From positions 1 to 64,000 of the forward strand of contig JAMCQL010000056.1 in assembly GCA_023381615.1 (NCBI GenBank): a stretch of 64,000 nucleotides of DNA. The letters run 5' to 3'. Positions 1 through 10,261 of the stretch are shown here, in pieces. Numbering within the stretch: the first letter of the stretch is position 1; the number at the start of each line of letters is the position of its first letter. A program made the position numbers and the translations under genes. The stretch is from Bacteroidota bacterium (lineage in GTDB: Bacteria; Bacteroidota; Ignavibacteria; Kryptoniales; JAKASW01). The notes beneath the pieces were generated by a model. That model was not told where the DNA came from. It made no database searches and saw only the letters and a list, made by a program, of their open reading frames with translations.

Positions 1-148
1 ACCAGACTCCTTCGGCGAGGTACGCAGCATGAGTTTTCAACTTATCCACACTTTCCACAAAAGAGAGAAAGTAGCAAAGAGAGAAAAATATTCTTATTAT
101 TGTGTCAACTTTTTTCAGGACGACACAACCGAGCAAAAAGGAGTGGAG

Positions 149-553
149 ATGAAGTTCCACGCATACAGCCCCATTCTGATGGGATTAAAAATCGTTGTCA
201 CGATTGCTGCCACAGAATTCGTCATTATGGTGGCATTGTACGCCTTCGGTGCAGAACAGAGTATGCCTCGTTATCTCATCGCGCTGATCGATCCATTGAT
301 GTTAGGCATAGTAACGTCAGTAGTGATCGTGTACTGGGTCGTCAATCCGATGAAAATATATCGGGAGCGCTTGCAGATTGAGGAGGCGACCTTACACAGC
401 AAGCGCTTCACGGAAAATATTGTTGCTACGGTTCCATCAGGTTTGCTTGTCATCGGCGAGCCTGCCCGTCAGCGGTCTGCGGGGAATCGTGGGGATCCAT
501 CCCGGGAGAAGTCCTCTCCGTCAACCGAAGTTTCCGTGAGCTATTCAATGTGA
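149..553 (+). pseudogene. N-terminal fragment of split PAS hybrid histidine kinase
   Basis: This reading frame supplies the membrane anchor of the sensor kinase that continues at 550. ATG149 is chosen because AAAAGGAGTGG lies just upstream; the open frame itself reaches further 5' without a ribosome site. Two hydrophobic stretches are visible (around residues 10-35 and 45-65), followed by a linker and the start of a PAS domain (VATVPSGLLVIGE). After base 460 the protein turns into a low-quality Arg/Ser-rich tail and stops at 553. Kinase-like sequence (VLSVNRSFRELF) resumes at 511 in another frame. About 47 bases (461-507) look like an out-of-frame insertion. Sequencing error or programmed frameshifting cannot be excluded. 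Confidence 0.7.
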
Positions 554-3500
554 CGTCTCAACAGATTGTGGGTCAGCCCATTGATTCGGTGCTTCAGATC
601 ATTGGGCTTTCGCAGCAGTGCCGGGATGCGATCGCTGCGCGAATGCCGTTCCGTAATTTGGAGTGCGTGTGTTCAATTCCCGGGAAAAGGGAACTGACCG
701 TTAATCTGACGCTTTCTAGAATACGTGTTGCAGCAGAAGAAGCAGAAGAAGACCTCCTTGTGATCGAAGACATCACCGGGCGGAAGCGTTCAGAAGAAAC
801 CCTCAAGCTATTCCGAACATTGATCGACCGGTCCATGGATGCCATAGAAGTGGTTGATCCGGAAACGGGCCGCTTCCTCGACGTGAATGAAACATCCTGC
901 TTGGATCTTGGTTACACTCGCGAGGAGCTTTTGTCTTCCACCGTCTTCGATATTGACCCCACAGTTGAGAGGTCATCGTTCCAAACAATCGTCGCGGAAG
1001 TGCGGAAATCCGGCTCATTCACCTGGCAAGGCCGGCACCGGCGAAAAGACGGGGCAACATTCCCCGTGGAAGTCAATATGCAATACGCCCAGCTTCATAG
1101 GGATTACATCGTCACCGTGGCTCGCGATATTACCGAGCGCGAGCGGGCGGAGGAGGAAATCCGACAATCACACCGGAAATATGAAGAGCTTGTGAACTCG
1201 ATCGATGGGATTGTATGGGAGGGCGACGCGCGGACCTTCCGATTTTCTTTTGTCAGTAAGCAAGCCGAACGAATTCTTGGTTATCCGGCCGAGCACTGGA
1301 TCAGTGGGCCAACATTCTGGAAAGATCACATCCACCCGGAGGACCGGGAATGGGCGGTGTCTTTTTGTATCAATGCCACCGCGGAGAAACAATCTCACCA
1401 ATTGGAATATCGGATGATCGCTGCCGACGGACGCGTTGTGTGGCTCCACGACATTGTTACCGTCGTCCTTAAAGATGAACAGCCGGAAATGTTGCGAGGA
1501 ATCATGGTGGACATCACCGAGCGCAAACAGGCGGAACAGGAGCGCGAGGTACTCCATGCAATAGGAGAAACTGTCAATACCGCTGCAAATCTCGACGAAT
1601 TGTTGCAAAGCATTCACCGGAACATCAAGAAGCTCATGTTTGCGGAGAATTGTTACATCGCACTCTATGATGCCAGGACCGAAATGCTGACATTTCCGTT
1701 GTTTGTCGACCAATTCGATCCAATGCCGTCACCGAGAACAAAGCGGAATGGGTTAACCGAATATGTGTTGAGGACCGAAAAACCGCTTTTGCTGACTCCT
1801 GAACTGCTTGATGAGCTGGTCAGGGATAATGAAGTCGAAATTATTGGGACTCCGCCCGAATCGTGGTTAGGAGTGCCGTTGTTGACGGAATCTCAACCGA
1901 TCGGTGTCCTCGTTGTTCAAAGTTATGAACCGGGACAACACTACACGGACATAGAAAAGGACCTGCTTGTCGCGATAGGGAATCAGACGGCGGTAGTTAT
2001 CAGTCGCAGGCGGACGGAGGAAGCGCTGCAGCGATCCCTCTCCCTGCTGACTGCCACACTCGAATCAACAGCCGACGCCATTCTTGTCGTTGACACCGAA
2101 GGGAAGATTGTCAGCTTCAATCAAAAGTTTCTTGACTTCTGGCGCTTTCCAGCTTCCATCATCGGCTCTCAGGATCGCAATCAGGCATTGGTATTTGTCC
2201 TCGATCAATTGAAAGACCCGGACGCCTTCTTGAAGAGAACCCGCGAGTTGTATGCACAGCCCGAAGCGAAGAGCAACGATAGTCCGGACTTCTGGCGCAT
2301 GCCAGGCTCCATCATCGGGTCTCAGGATCACAATCAGGCATTGGCACTTGTCCTCGATCAATTGAAAGACCCGGACGCCTTCTTGAAGAGAACCCGCGAG
2401 TTGTATGCACAGCCTGAAGCGGAGAGCATCGATATTTTGGAATTCAAGGATGGTCGCGTGTTTGAACGGTACTCCCATCCCCAACGGCTCGCTGGCATAA
2501 CAGTCGGGCGGGTCTGGAGTTATCGGGACATCACAGAACGGCGAAATCTTGAGGCGCAGCTCATCCAGGCACAAAAGATGGAAAGCATCGGCGCCCTTGC
2601 CGGCGGCATTGCACATGACTTCAACAACATCTTAGGCATCATCCTCGGTCACACTTCTCTGATCGAACGCACGAAGCGCGGAGATGCAGAGATTGAGGCC
2701 AGCATAGATGCCATCAGTCAAGCGGTTCACCGCGGAACGGGACTGGTGCGGCAGCTGCTTACCTTTGCTCGAAAAACGGATACAGAGATACAGAGTGTAG
2801 GGATCAACCTGATCATCCAAGAGCTTGTGAAGATGTTGAGTGAGATGTTCCCGAAAACGATCACATTTGCCATGGAGCTTGAGGACAGCGTCCCGATCAT
2901 CAAAGCTGATCCCAACCAGCTTCATCAAGCACTGCTTAATCTTGCCGTTAACGCCCGCGATGCTATGCCGAACGGTGGGACGCTCACTTTTAAGACACTT
3001 ATCAAGCATGGAGAGAATCTCAGGCAGCGATTCAGTGATGCCCAGAATGAACGCTACGTATGCGTGACCGTGACAGACACCGGAACAGGAATGGACGAGG
3101 AGACACAGCGTCGCATCTTCGATCCGTTTTTCACGACAAAGGAGCTGGGCAAAGGGACAGGACTGGGAATGTCCGTGGTGTACGGTGTGATGACGGCTCA
3201 TCAAGGTTTTATCGACATGGAAAGTTCGCTGGGAGCGGGGACAACGTTCTTCCTCTACTTTCCGGTTCAGAAAGAGGAGGCTGTGCTGCCGCAGATCGAT
3301 GGAGCGAAGCCAAGCGAGGTGCCCGGCGGAGCTGAGACACTGCTCGTTGTAGAAGATGAGGAGATGCTTCGGGAGCTGGTGAAGGCTGTGCTTGAGGGCA
3401 AAGGATACAATGTGCTGACCGCGAGTGATGGCGCCGAAGCGATCAGCCTGTATGAGGCGCAGAAAGATGAGATCGCATTGGTGTTGACAGATATGGGATT

Positions 3501-3702
3501 ACCGCGAGTCGATGGAGCCGGAGTCCTCGCCGCACTGAAAGGAATCGATCCTAACGTGAAGGTAATCGTTGCAAGTGGATACCTCGAGCCGGAAAAGCGA
3601 GCAAAAATAATGAGAGCCGGAGTGAAGGATATTGTTCAGAAGCCCTATGCATCGGATGAAGTTCTGAGGAAGATTCGGGACACAATCGACGGAAGATCGT
3701 AA
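550..3702 (+). CDS. PAS/GAF hybrid histidine kinase with C-terminal receiver (main part)
   Basis: This is a sensor kinase that would autophosphorylate a His and pass phosphate to its own receiver. Domain order: remainder of a first PAS, PAS (about residues 75-190), PAS (200-325), GAF (330-480), PAS (490-660, with an internal tandem duplication), HisKA with [17 protein letters not shown] (about 675-695), HATPase with N box [10 protein letters not shown] and [11 protein letters not shown], and a receiver (about 930-1048) with acidic VVEDEE, phospho-acceptor Asp981 in LTDMGLP and Lys in QKPYA. Translation of this frame alone would need GTG550, but the natural protein most likely began at 149 before a frameshift at 461-507. 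Without the membrane part its sensory input is uncertain. No dedicated response regulator lies beside it. Confidence 0.85.
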   Translation: MTSQQIVGQPIDSVLQIIGLSQQCRDAIAARMPFRNLECVCSIPGKRELTVNLTLSRIRVAAEEAEEDLLVIEDITGRKRSEETLKLFRTLIDRSMDAIEVVDPETGRFLDVNETSCLDLGYTREELLSSTVFDIDPTVERSSFQTIVAEVRKSGSFTWQGRHRRKDGATFPVEVNMQYAQLHRDYIVTVARDITERERAEEEIRQSHRKYEELVNSIDGIVWEGDARTFRFSFVSKQAERILGYPAEHWISGPTFWKDHIHPEDREWAVSFCINATAEKQSHQLEYRMIAADGRVVWLHDIVTVVLKDEQPEMLRGIMVDITERKQAEQEREVLHAIGETVNTAANLDELLQSIHRNIKKLMFAENCYIALYDARTEMLTFPLFVDQFDPMPSPRTKRNGLTEYVLRTEKPLLLTPELLDELVRDNEVEIIGTPPESWLGVPLLTESQPIGVLVVQSYEPGQHYTDIEKDLLVAIGNQTAVVISRRRTEEALQRSLSLLTATLESTADAILVVDTEGKIVSFNQKFLDFWRFPASIIGSQDRNQALVFVLDQLKDPDAFLKRTRELYAQPEAKSNDSPDFWRMPGSIIGSQDHNQALALVLDQLKDPDAFLKRTRELYAQPEAESIDILEFKDGRVFERYSHPQRLAGITVGRVWSYRDITERRNLEAQLIQAQKMESIGALAGGIAHDFNNILGIILGHTSLIERTKRGDAEIEASIDAISQAVHRGTGLVRQLLTFARKTDTEIQSVGINLIIQELVKMLSEMFPKTITFAMELEDSVPIIKADPNQLHQALLNLAVNARDAMPNGGTLTFKTLIKHGENLRQRFSDAQNERYVCVTVTDTGTGMDEETQRRIFDPFFTTKELGKGTGLGMSVVYGVMTAHQGFIDMESSLGAGTTFFLYFPVQKEEAVLPQIDGAKPSEVPGGAETLLVVEDEEMLRELVKAVLEGKGYNVLTASDGAEAISLYEAQKDEIALVLTDMGLPRVDGAGVLAALKGIDPNVKVIVASGYLEPEKRAKIMRAGVKDIVQKPYASDEVLRKIRDTIDGRS
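2137..2442 (+). repeat. Tandem 153-bp (51-codon) duplication in kinase PAS domain
   Basis: Two head-to-tail units, 2137-2289 and 2290-2442, encode nearly the same 51 residues. Both contain SIIGSQD and [20 protein letters not shown]. The first unit begins FWRFP, the second FWRMP. The unit is a multiple of three, so the frame is kept. A single unit is what a normal PAS domain of this type carries, so the second copy is extra. Confidence 0.95.
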
Positions 3703-4518
3703 TATATCGCCGCGGACAAAACCCGGTCGCTTCCATACTTTCTCATTCAGGACGACACAACATTACCCACATCTTTCTCATTCCCCCCTTAGCAAAGGGG
3801 GACTTGACTTGTGGGTAATGCGCAGCATCTCCGAAGGAGTCCGCATGACTCTTCGGAGTCCATCGGACAAAGGAGGAGAAATGTTGGGCGCGGACACTTG
3901 TTCGTGGACGCTTTTTGTCCCCCTTTCAAGGGGGACGCGTCCCGTTGTGTGGGACGCAGGGGGTTGGTTGAATCTCTACCGTGTTTGATTCCCCGCCGCT
4001 CGCGGCGTTGTCATTCCCGTCCGAAGGACCGAGACTGTGTGAAAATTATTAGTCAAGTGTTTGAACTCAACCCCCGACCCCTTCTCTTTGTAAGAGAAGG
4101 GGCGATTTCGCTCTGTTTTCAAAGCCCCTCTCTTTTTAAGAGAGGGATTTAGGGTGAGTTCTTAATATTGCATCACTATTTTCACACAGGCTCGACCCCG
4201 TCGGGGCATGTTCTCAGCGGGAATCTGTCCCGACGAAGGTCGGGATCCTTTGGATTTGTGGATGCCCGATAGAAACGTTCGGGCATGACAGGATACCTCG
4301 CCGCTTGCGGCGAGGTAATTCATTCGATTGTTGTCCTAAAAGCACAATACTATTCTTTAGAAGCGGCACTAAATTTATCTGTCCTGTCCGAAGGATTCCT
4401 TCGGGATAAAAATTTTGACACCATGGAGTGAACGAACTTTAATCTCGTTTTAACCCCCTCATCCTTGTCTGCGGGTCAATGATTGTGTAATATTAACGGA
4501 GAAAAAGAGGAGACGTTT
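3703..4518. other. Gene-free 0.8 kb stretch full of short palindromes
   Basis: No credible gene. The stretch holds a patchwork of hairpin elements: CCCCCTT/AAGGGGG pairs near 3785 and 3920, AAGAGAAGGGG-type arms near 4080-4150, TCCCGACGAAGGTCGGGA near 4219, GCCCGA/TCGGGC near 4265, CCTCGCCGC/GCGGCGAGG near 4297 and a TCCGAAGGA/TCCTTCGG hairpin near 4386. The same types occur elsewhere in the window, some inside genes. An open frame at 3811-4152 translates these palindromes and is not believed. Confidence 0.7.
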
Positions 4519-6906
4519 ATGGGTCAATCAAAAAATGCGCCGGGGTGGCCTGGTATTCCTGCCCGGTGGACTTCAAGCGCAAAAGACGGCATCGGTGTGG
4601 CAGATACCGGGGTGAGCCGGATATGGTTCACAATTTCGCATGGTATTCTTGACGAAGTTTATTACCCGCGTATGGATCAGGCTATGATTCGCGACATGGA
4701 ACTTATCGTTACCGACGGAAACGATTTTTTTTCGGAAGAAAAAAGAGACACACAACATTCGATTGATTTCATTAAGGCCGGCGTTCCCGCTTACGTTTTC
4801 AAGAACAAGTGCATACAGAACCGCTATGTGATCGAGAAAAGGATTATCACCGATCCTCGAAGGCCGGTTGTACTTCAGAAAATAAAATTCTCTCCGGCAG
4901 AAGGTGCGGTTTCCGATTATCATATGTATCTTCTTTTAGCACCACACATCGCAAACAAAGGCGCTGAGAACACGGCATGGATTGGCGATTACAAAGGTAA
5001 CACAGCATTGATGGCATCGCGCGACGGCTTTGCGCTTGCAATGATCGCATCTGTGCCGTTCAAGGGAAGCTCAGCAGGTTTCGTTGGAGTTTCAGACGGA
5101 TGGCAGGATTTGAAGGACAACAAGAGACTTACTCAATTTTATGAACGCGCGGAAAACGGAAACGTTGCACTTGTTGCAGGACTCGATGTCGCTTCTTCGA
5201 ATGGTGAAGTTGTACTGTCGCTCGGTTTTGGCCGCACTTCCAATGAAGCCGCTCATCAGGCTTTGGCTTCTCTCTACGATGGTTTTGATGATTCGCTTGA
5301 TGAATATGTGAAGTTCTGGACGGGCTGGAATAAAGGCCTATGGTCTCCGAAACAGAATGCAAAGCTTTACGACATAAGTAGAGTTGTTATGAAAGCGCAT
5401 TTAGCTGTCTATTTGTCAGGAGGGATTATTGCGAGTCTGTCGATCCCATGGGGATTTTCAAAGGGAGACGATGATCTCGGCGGCTATCATCTTATCTGGC
5501 CTCGCGATATGGTAGAGGCTGCCGGTGCGTTCCTCGCATTCGGAGCAAATGATGAAGCCCGACAGGCGCTGAAATACCTCGAGGCAACTCAGGAGAGCGA
5601 CGGACATTGGCCTCAAAATATGTGGATGGACGGAAGCAAATACTGGGGCGGAATCCAGATGGATGAGACCGCCCTTCCGATACTTTTGGTTGACCTTGCT
5701 TACAGGCATGGAGCAATTTCGGATGAGGACCTGAAAAGATTCTGGCCCATGATGAGACGCGCTGCGAGTTTCGTTGTTAGAAACGGTCCCGTCAGCCAGC
5801 AGGACAGATGGGAGGAAGATCCGGGTTATACGCCGTTCACGCTGGCGGCGGAAATTGCCAGCTTGGTTGTAGCCGCGGATTATGCGAGAAAATTTGAAAA
5901 CCAGGATGTGGCAAACTATTTATTAGAATCAGCCGACACTTGGAATTCGAATATTGAAAGATGGATTTATGTCTCTAACTCAAATTTTGCAAAACAGCTT
6001 GGCGTGGAAGGTTATTACGTCCGTATTTCGCCGATAGATGTCGCAGAAGCAGGTTCTCCGAAAAATGGATATGTGCCGATTAAGAACCGTCCTCCTGCAG
6101 ATGCGAAGATGAAGGCAACTCATATTATAAGCCCGGACGCACTGGCGCTCGTGCGGTTAGGTCTGCGCGACGGCAAAGATCCTCGCATACAAAACACGGT
6201 GAAAGCTATTGATGAACTTCTTCGCGTGGAAACGCCGACGGGTTCATCATGGCACAGATACAACGACGATGGTTACGGTGAGCATGAAGACGGAAGTCCG
6301 TTTGATGGAACCGGCATCGGAAGAGCCTGGCCGCTTCTGACGGGAGAACGGGCGCATTATGAATTGTCGTGCGGACGATTTGACAATGCGAAGAAACTTT
6401 TGAATGCGTTGGAGTCTTTTGCCGGGGATGGCGGACTACTGCCGGAACAAATTTGGGATTCCCCCGACATTCCCGAAAAGGAATTATTTTTTGGAAAACC
6501 GTCGGGTTCTGCGATGCCGCTCGTTTGGGCACATGCCGAGTACATAAAACTTGTGAGATCGCTTGAAGAGAAAAATGTTTTCGACACACCGCCTCAGACG
6601 GTGAAGCGATATATCAAAGAGAGCCATCCCGCAGTCTATGCTTCCTGGAGATTCAATCACAAAATCCGGTCGATGCCCAAAGGGCTGAAATTGAGAATTG
6701 AGGTGCTTGCGCCCGCTCTCGTTCACTGGTCCATCGACGGTTGGAAGAGTGCAAAAGACACGACAACTTATGATACAGGATTTAATTTGCATGCGGCTGA
6801 TCTTGACGTTATGAATCTGAAAAAAGGGGACAGAATTGTCTTTACTTTTTACTGGAGGGACTCAAATAACTGGGAAGGCACAGACTTTACAGTTGTAATA
6901 GAATAA
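4519..6906 (+). CDS. GH15 glucoamylase / glucan 1,4-alpha-glucosidase
   Basis: This enzyme hydrolyses terminal alpha-1,4-linked glucose from starch, glycogen or maltodextrins. ATG4519 follows GAGGAGA, and a 12-residue upstream extension in the same frame is unlikely. The N-terminal third is the beta-sandwich domain of bacterial glucoamylases. The (alpha/alpha)6 barrel shows WPRDMVEAAGAF, a candidate general acid in DRWEEDPGYTP, and GIGRAWPLLTGERAHYEL, which carries the general base Glu. A C-terminal beta-domain (about residues 700-795) resembles a starch-binding or glucodextranase-type module. No signal peptide is visible, so it is probably cytoplasmic. It is followed after 11 bases by gnd, zwf and pgl, suggesting that released glucose feeds the oxidative pentose phosphate pathway. 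The length of 795 residues is normal for the bacterial type. Confidence 0.93.
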   Translation: MGQSKNAPGWPGIPARWTSSAKDGIGVADTGVSRIWFTISHGILDEVYYPRMDQAMIRDMELIVTDGNDFFSEEKRDTQHSIDFIKAGVPAYVFKNKCIQNRYVIEKRIITDPRRPVVLQKIKFSPAEGAVSDYHMYLLLAPHIANKGAENTAWIGDYKGNTALMASRDGFALAMIASVPFKGSSAGFVGVSDGWQDLKDNKRLTQFYERAENGNVALVAGLDVASSNGEVVLSLGFGRTSNEAAHQALASLYDGFDDSLDEYVKFWTGWNKGLWSPKQNAKLYDISRVVMKAHLAVYLSGGIIASLSIPWGFSKGDDDLGGYHLIWPRDMVEAAGAFLAFGANDEARQALKYLEATQESDGHWPQNMWMDGSKYWGGIQMDETALPILLVDLAYRHGAISDEDLKRFWPMMRRAASFVVRNGPVSQQDRWEEDPGYTPFTLAAEIASLVVAADYARKFENQDVANYLLESADTWNSNIERWIYVSNSNFAKQLGVEGYYVRISPIDVAEAGSPKNGYVPIKNRPPADAKMKATHIISPDALALVRLGLRDGKDPRIQNTVKAIDELLRVETPTGSSWHRYNDDGYGEHEDGSPFDGTGIGRAWPLLTGERAHYELSCGRFDNAKKLLNALESFAGDGGLLPEQIWDSPDIPEKELFFGKPSGSAMPLVWAHAEYIKLVRSLEEKNVFDTPPQTVKRYIKESHPAVYASWRFNHKIRSMPKGLKLRIEVLAPALVHWSIDGWKSAKDTTTYDTGFNLHAADLDVMNLKKGDRIVFTFYWRDSNNWEGTDFTVVIE

Positions 6907-6917
6907 GGAGAATAAAA

Positions 6918-7865
6918 ATGGAACTTGGACTTATTGGACTTGGAAAAATGGGAGCAAATATGGCAGAACGGCTCCTGAAAGGCGGACATAAAGTAGTTGG
7001 ATATGATCGAGACGCACAAGCAGTCAGGAGAATTATTGAACAAGGCAATGAGGGAGCAAACTCTCTAAATGAACTTGTTTCTAAATTGTCTGAAGGTCAA
7101 CGACTTGACTCGTCGAGATCCTTTGGAAAATCTCCTCGAATTGTCTGGCTAATGGTCCCAGCCGGGAAACCGGTTGACGATACGATCGACCTGCTGCTGC
7201 CGCTTTTGAAGAGTGGCGACATCGTGGTTGACGGCGGGAATTCACATTACAAAGATTCAATTCGCCGCGCGAAGAAACTTGCAGAACATAGTCTCGAGAT
7301 GGTCGATGCGGGCGTGAGCGGCGGAATTTGGGGATTGAAGGAGGGTTACAGCATCATGGTCGGCGGCGACAGCAAAACTGTGGAGTACATGAAACCGATT
7401 TTTGAAACGCTCGCTCCAGCAAAAGACAAAGGCTGGGGCCACGTCGGGACGAACGGAGCCGGACATTTTGTTAAGATGGTACACAACGGAATTGAGTATG
7501 GTCTAATGCAAGCATACGCCGAAGGGTTTGATTTGATGAAAAGGAAAACCGAATTCAAGCTCGATCTTCATCAGGTTGCCGAGCTGTGGAGATACGGAAG
7601 TGTGGTGAGAAGCTGGCTTCTCGATTTGACCGCATCCGCTTTGAAAGACGATCAGGAATTAAAAGACATCGCTCCGTTTGTAGCAGATTCCGGAGAAGGA
7701 CGATGGACTGCATGGGAAGCAATTGACCTCGGCGTCTCGCTGCCTGTCATAACTCAATCGCTATACGAGCGGTTTGCAAGTCAAGACAATGAAGGATACG
7801 GAAATCGACTGCTTGCTGTAATGCGCCACGAATTCGGCGGACACGCAATGAAAGAGGACAAATGA
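6918..7865 (+). CDS. gnd: 6-phosphogluconate dehydrogenase, short NAD-type, with in-frame hairpin insert
   Basis: Oxidative decarboxylation of 6-phosphogluconate to ribulose 5-phosphate. The start ATG follows AAGGAGAATAAAA. A Rossmann motif GLIGLGKMGANMA opens the protein. VDGGNSHYKDS, DAGVSGGIWGL and KMVHNGIEYGLMQ match the substrate and catalytic segments of the ~300-residue YqeC/GndA class. Residues 58-70 (SEGQRLDSSRSFG) are foreign to the family: they sit between NELVSKL and PRIVWLMVPAG, which are normally joined, and are encoded by a 39-nt hairpin element. The insert lies in a loop of the nucleotide domain, so the enzyme is probably still active. The gene is followed one base later by zwf. 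Confidence 0.95.
   Translation: MELGLIGLGKMGANMAERLLKGGHKVVGYDRDAQAVRRIIEQGNEGANSLNELVSKLSEGQRLDSSRSFGKSPRIVWLMVPAGKPVDDTIDLLLPLLKSGDIVVDGGNSHYKDSIRRAKKLAEHSLEMVDAGVSGGIWGLKEGYSIMVGGDSKTVEYMKPIFETLAPAKDKGWGHVGTNGAGHFVKMVHNGIEYGLMQAYAEGFDLMKRKTEFKLDLHQVAELWRYGSVVRSWLLDLTASALKDDQELKDIAPFVADSGEGRWTAWEAIDLGVSLPVITQSLYERFASQDNEGYGNRLLAVMRHEFGGHAMKEDK
7089..7127 (+). repeat. 39-nt hairpin element inserted in frame in gnd
   Basis: The outer arms TCTGAAGG and CCTTTGGA pair with G-U wobbles, and the inner arms CGAC and GTCG pair around a short loop. It encodes SEGQRLDSSRSFG. The copy at 46097-46135 in an unrelated gene is identical at 37 of 39 positions, in the same reading frame. Confidence 0.92.
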
Positions 7866-7866
7866 A

Positions 7867-9309
7867 ATGAACGGCAAAAAGATACCGCCATATTTGCTTG
7901 TCATTGTCGGAGGAACCGGAGACCTCGCGCGAAGAAAACTTCTTCCGGCAATATGCAGACTGCGAGAGAAAAATCTTTCAGAGTTTTATCTTATCGGTGC
8001 GGGAACGGGAAAGAAACACAACGATCTCACCTACCGTGATTTTGTTGCACGGTCTCTCGAAGAGGAGGGCGTGGATATTGGTGCGATGGGAGATTCATTT
8101 GATTGGCTTTACTATCACTCCGTCGGCGGCGGCTCAGTTGAAGAATACAAAAGTTTAGCCGACCGCGTCGCGGAATTGGAAAAAAAGCTCAATTTGTCCG
8201 GGAATCGGGTATTTTATTTGGCAGTTCCTCCGTCGGTTTTTCCCAATGCAATAAAGAACATAGGCGAAGTGGGGCTGAACAAAAGCGCAGGCGAGATAAA
8301 GTTAGTTGTTGAAAAACCGTTCGGACAGGACCTCCAATCCGCGCGCGAGCTTAATGCGCTTGTTCACAAATATTTTGATGAATCGCAGATATATCGCATC
8401 GATCATTATCTCGGCAAAGAGACGGTTCAAAATCTCCTCGCCTTCCGATTCAGCAACGCGATGTTTGAATCGCTGTGGAACAGAGACAGGATTGAGAGAG
8501 TCGAGATAACTGTCGCAGAGACTGTCGGCGTCGAGCACAGAGCCGGATATTATGACCGCGTCGGCGCACTGCGCGACATGATACAGAATCATTTGACGCA
8601 GCTGCTGACGCTGATAGCGATGGAAGTTCCGACTGCGCTCGAAGCCGATGACGTGCGCCACGAAAAAGTGAAAGTCCTTCGCGCCGTTTCTCCAATCTCT
8701 ACCGATGAAGTAATCTTCGGTCAGTACACACGCGGCGCAGTGCAGGGCAAGGAAGCGGCAAGTTATACTGAAGAAGAGGGAATTAGCAAAGAGTCGCACA
8801 CCGAGACTTTTGTTGCGCTGAAGCTGAACATCTCGAACTGGAGATGGCAGGGCGTTCCATTTGTTCTTCGCACAGGAAAGAGGCTGTTCAAGGGAATAAC
8901 CGAAGTTGCAATCACATTTCGCCGTCCGCCTGTTTCCATCTTCCGGCAGTTTTCCATAAAGGATATTCAGCCGAACAAACTTGTTATGACGCTTCAGCCC
9001 AACGAAGGCTTCGATCTGTTTTTCAAAGTTAAAGAGCCGGGCGATTCGTACAAACTTTCCACACAGAGCTTGCATTTCGAATACTCCGAAGTATTTGGTA
9101 GAATCCCCGATGCCTACGAGACTTTGCTGCTCGACGTCCTAAGAGGCGATCAAACTCTGTTTGTCCGTGCAGATGAAGTTGAAGCGTCATGGGAACTTTA
9201 CACGCCGCTCTTGTCTCATTCGTTTGACGTGTACAATTACGCTTCAGGAACATGGGGACCCGAAGAAGCTGAGCAGCTCCTTGATGGTGAAAAATGGTGC
9301 ACGATGTGA
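7867..9309 (+). CDS. zwf: Glucose-6-phosphate 1-dehydrogenase
   Basis: First step of the oxidative pentose phosphate pathway: glucose 6-phosphate to 6-phosphogluconolactone with NAD(P) reduction. The N-terminal nucleotide fold has GGTGDLARRKLLPA. VVEKPFGQD and the active-site signature RIDHYLGKETVQN (around residue 178) are intact. The length of 480 residues is typical. The start ATG lies one base after the gnd stop, and the last 16 bases overlap pgl, so the three genes are one translationally coupled operon. No hairpin insertion was seen in this gene. Confidence 0.97.
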   Translation: MNGKKIPPYLLVIVGGTGDLARRKLLPAICRLREKNLSEFYLIGAGTGKKHNDLTYRDFVARSLEEEGVDIGAMGDSFDWLYYHSVGGGSVEEYKSLADRVAELEKKLNLSGNRVFYLAVPPSVFPNAIKNIGEVGLNKSAGEIKLVVEKPFGQDLQSARELNALVHKYFDESQIYRIDHYLGKETVQNLLAFRFSNAMFESLWNRDRIERVEITVAETVGVEHRAGYYDRVGALRDMIQNHLTQLLTLIAMEVPTALEADDVRHEKVKVLRAVSPISTDEVIFGQYTRGAVQGKEAASYTEEEGISKESHTETFVALKLNISNWRWQGVPFVLRTGKRLFKGITEVAITFRRPPVSIFRQFSIKDIQPNKLVMTLQPNEGFDLFFKVKEPGDSYKLSTQSLHFEYSEVFGRIPDAYETLLLDVLRGDQTLFVRADEVEASWELYTPLLSHSFDVYNYASGTWGPEEAEQLLDGEKWCTM

Positions 9310-10028
9310 AGTCGGAAATAAGGAAGTTTTCCAATCTCGACGAACTCAGTGCTTCTGCCGCCAAAGAAATAAACGACTTGATTAATGAAGTCGTATCTAG
9401 AAAAGGCAGATTTACCATTGCACTTTCCGGAGGAAACACTCCACGCTTGCTTCATCATTACCTTGCGACGACTTACCGTGATTCGATTCCATGGAATTCT
9501 GTCCAAATATTTTTTGGCGATGAGCGTTATGTCTCGCACGACGACAAGCAAAGTAATTACCTCATGGTGAAAGAAACATTGCTCGACCTGATTTCGATAC
9601 CTCTAACCAATATTCATTCTATCCCGACTAGCTTTATCAACCCAAACGAAGCCGCACAAGATTATGAGAAGAGGCTGCGGAAAATTTTTTCTGATACAGG
9701 AAACACCTTCGATCTTGTTTTGCTCGGGATGGGAAAAGAAGGACATACCGCCTCTTTGTTCCCAAACTCTCCAGTGCTCGACGAAAAGGAACGCTGGGTG
9801 ATTGCTGTCGAAGCGCCTGCCATTCCCAAGAATAGAATTACATTAACATTCCCGATATTGAATCGCGCTTCAGAAATTTACTTTTTGGTTTCCGGCGCCG
9901 AGAAAGCCGAAGCGTTAGGCGCGGCGGTAAATCGGATTTCAGATTTTCATGCCTGTCCCGCTGCCGGGGTGCATCCTTCCAACGGCAATGTGGTGTGGTG
10001 GGTTGATTCCACTGCCTATGAAGACTGA
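9294..10028 (+). CDS. pgl: 6-phosphogluconolactonase (DevB/SOL type)
   Basis: Hydrolyses 6-phosphogluconolactone between the zwf and gnd steps. Family motifs are clear: TIALSGGNTPRLLHHYL near the N-terminus, FFGDERYVSHDDKQSNY, and LLGMGKEGHTASLFPNS with the catalytic His. ATG9294 lies inside the end of zwf (16-base overlap). The 244-residue length is normal. It is the last gene of the glucoamylase-gnd-zwf-pgl operon; a non-coding gap of 233 bases follows. Confidence 0.95.
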   Translation: MVHDVKSEIRKFSNLDELSASAAKEINDLINEVVSRKGRFTIALSGGNTPRLLHHYLATTYRDSIPWNSVQIFFGDERYVSHDDKQSNYLMVKETLLDLISIPLTNIHSIPTSFINPNEAAQDYEKRLRKIFSDTGNTFDLVLLGMGKEGHTASLFPNSPVLDEKERWVIAVEAPAIPKNRITLTFPILNRASEIYFLVSGAEKAEALGAAVNRISDFHACPAAGVHPSNGNVVWWVDSTAYED

Positions 10029-10101
10029 TTAGCTTCGAAGTTATCTCGACGAAAATCAGCTTCCCTTCCATATCTCTGAATTGCGCAAAATTTTCTCATT
10101 T

Positions 10102-10149
10102 TTTGGCGAAATTTCACCCGCTATTTGTGGATTATCGCGCCAAATTTTT
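10102..10149 (+). terminator. Possible terminator after the pentose phosphate operon
   Basis: TTTGGCG at 10102 can pair with CGCCAAA at 10138, followed by five T. The loop is long (29 bases), so this is a weak candidate. Further GGCGCC-rich symmetry follows at 10160-10180. Confidence 0.3.
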
Positions 10150-10209
10150 AGTAAAATTAAGGCGCCTCCAAAAATTTTATAACTTTCGCAAAATCAATAG
10201 CTTAGCGTC

Positions 10210-10238
10210 TTGACTTTTCAACGGCTTTTTGTTATTAT
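10210..10238 (+). promoter_or_regulatory. Sigma-70-like promoter for purC operon
   Basis: TTGACT at 10210-10215 and TATTAT at 10233-10238 are separated by 17 bases, about 20 bases upstream of the purC ribosome site (GGAGG at 10253). This is the cleanest housekeeping-type promoter noticed in the window. Confidence 0.55.
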
Positions 10239-10261
10239 TTTACGAATTCAGCGGAGGTTGA

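Noticed and set aside
3811-4152. 113-codon open frame after the first kinase
   Set aside because: It translates several palindromes, has no ribosome site and no family resemblance.
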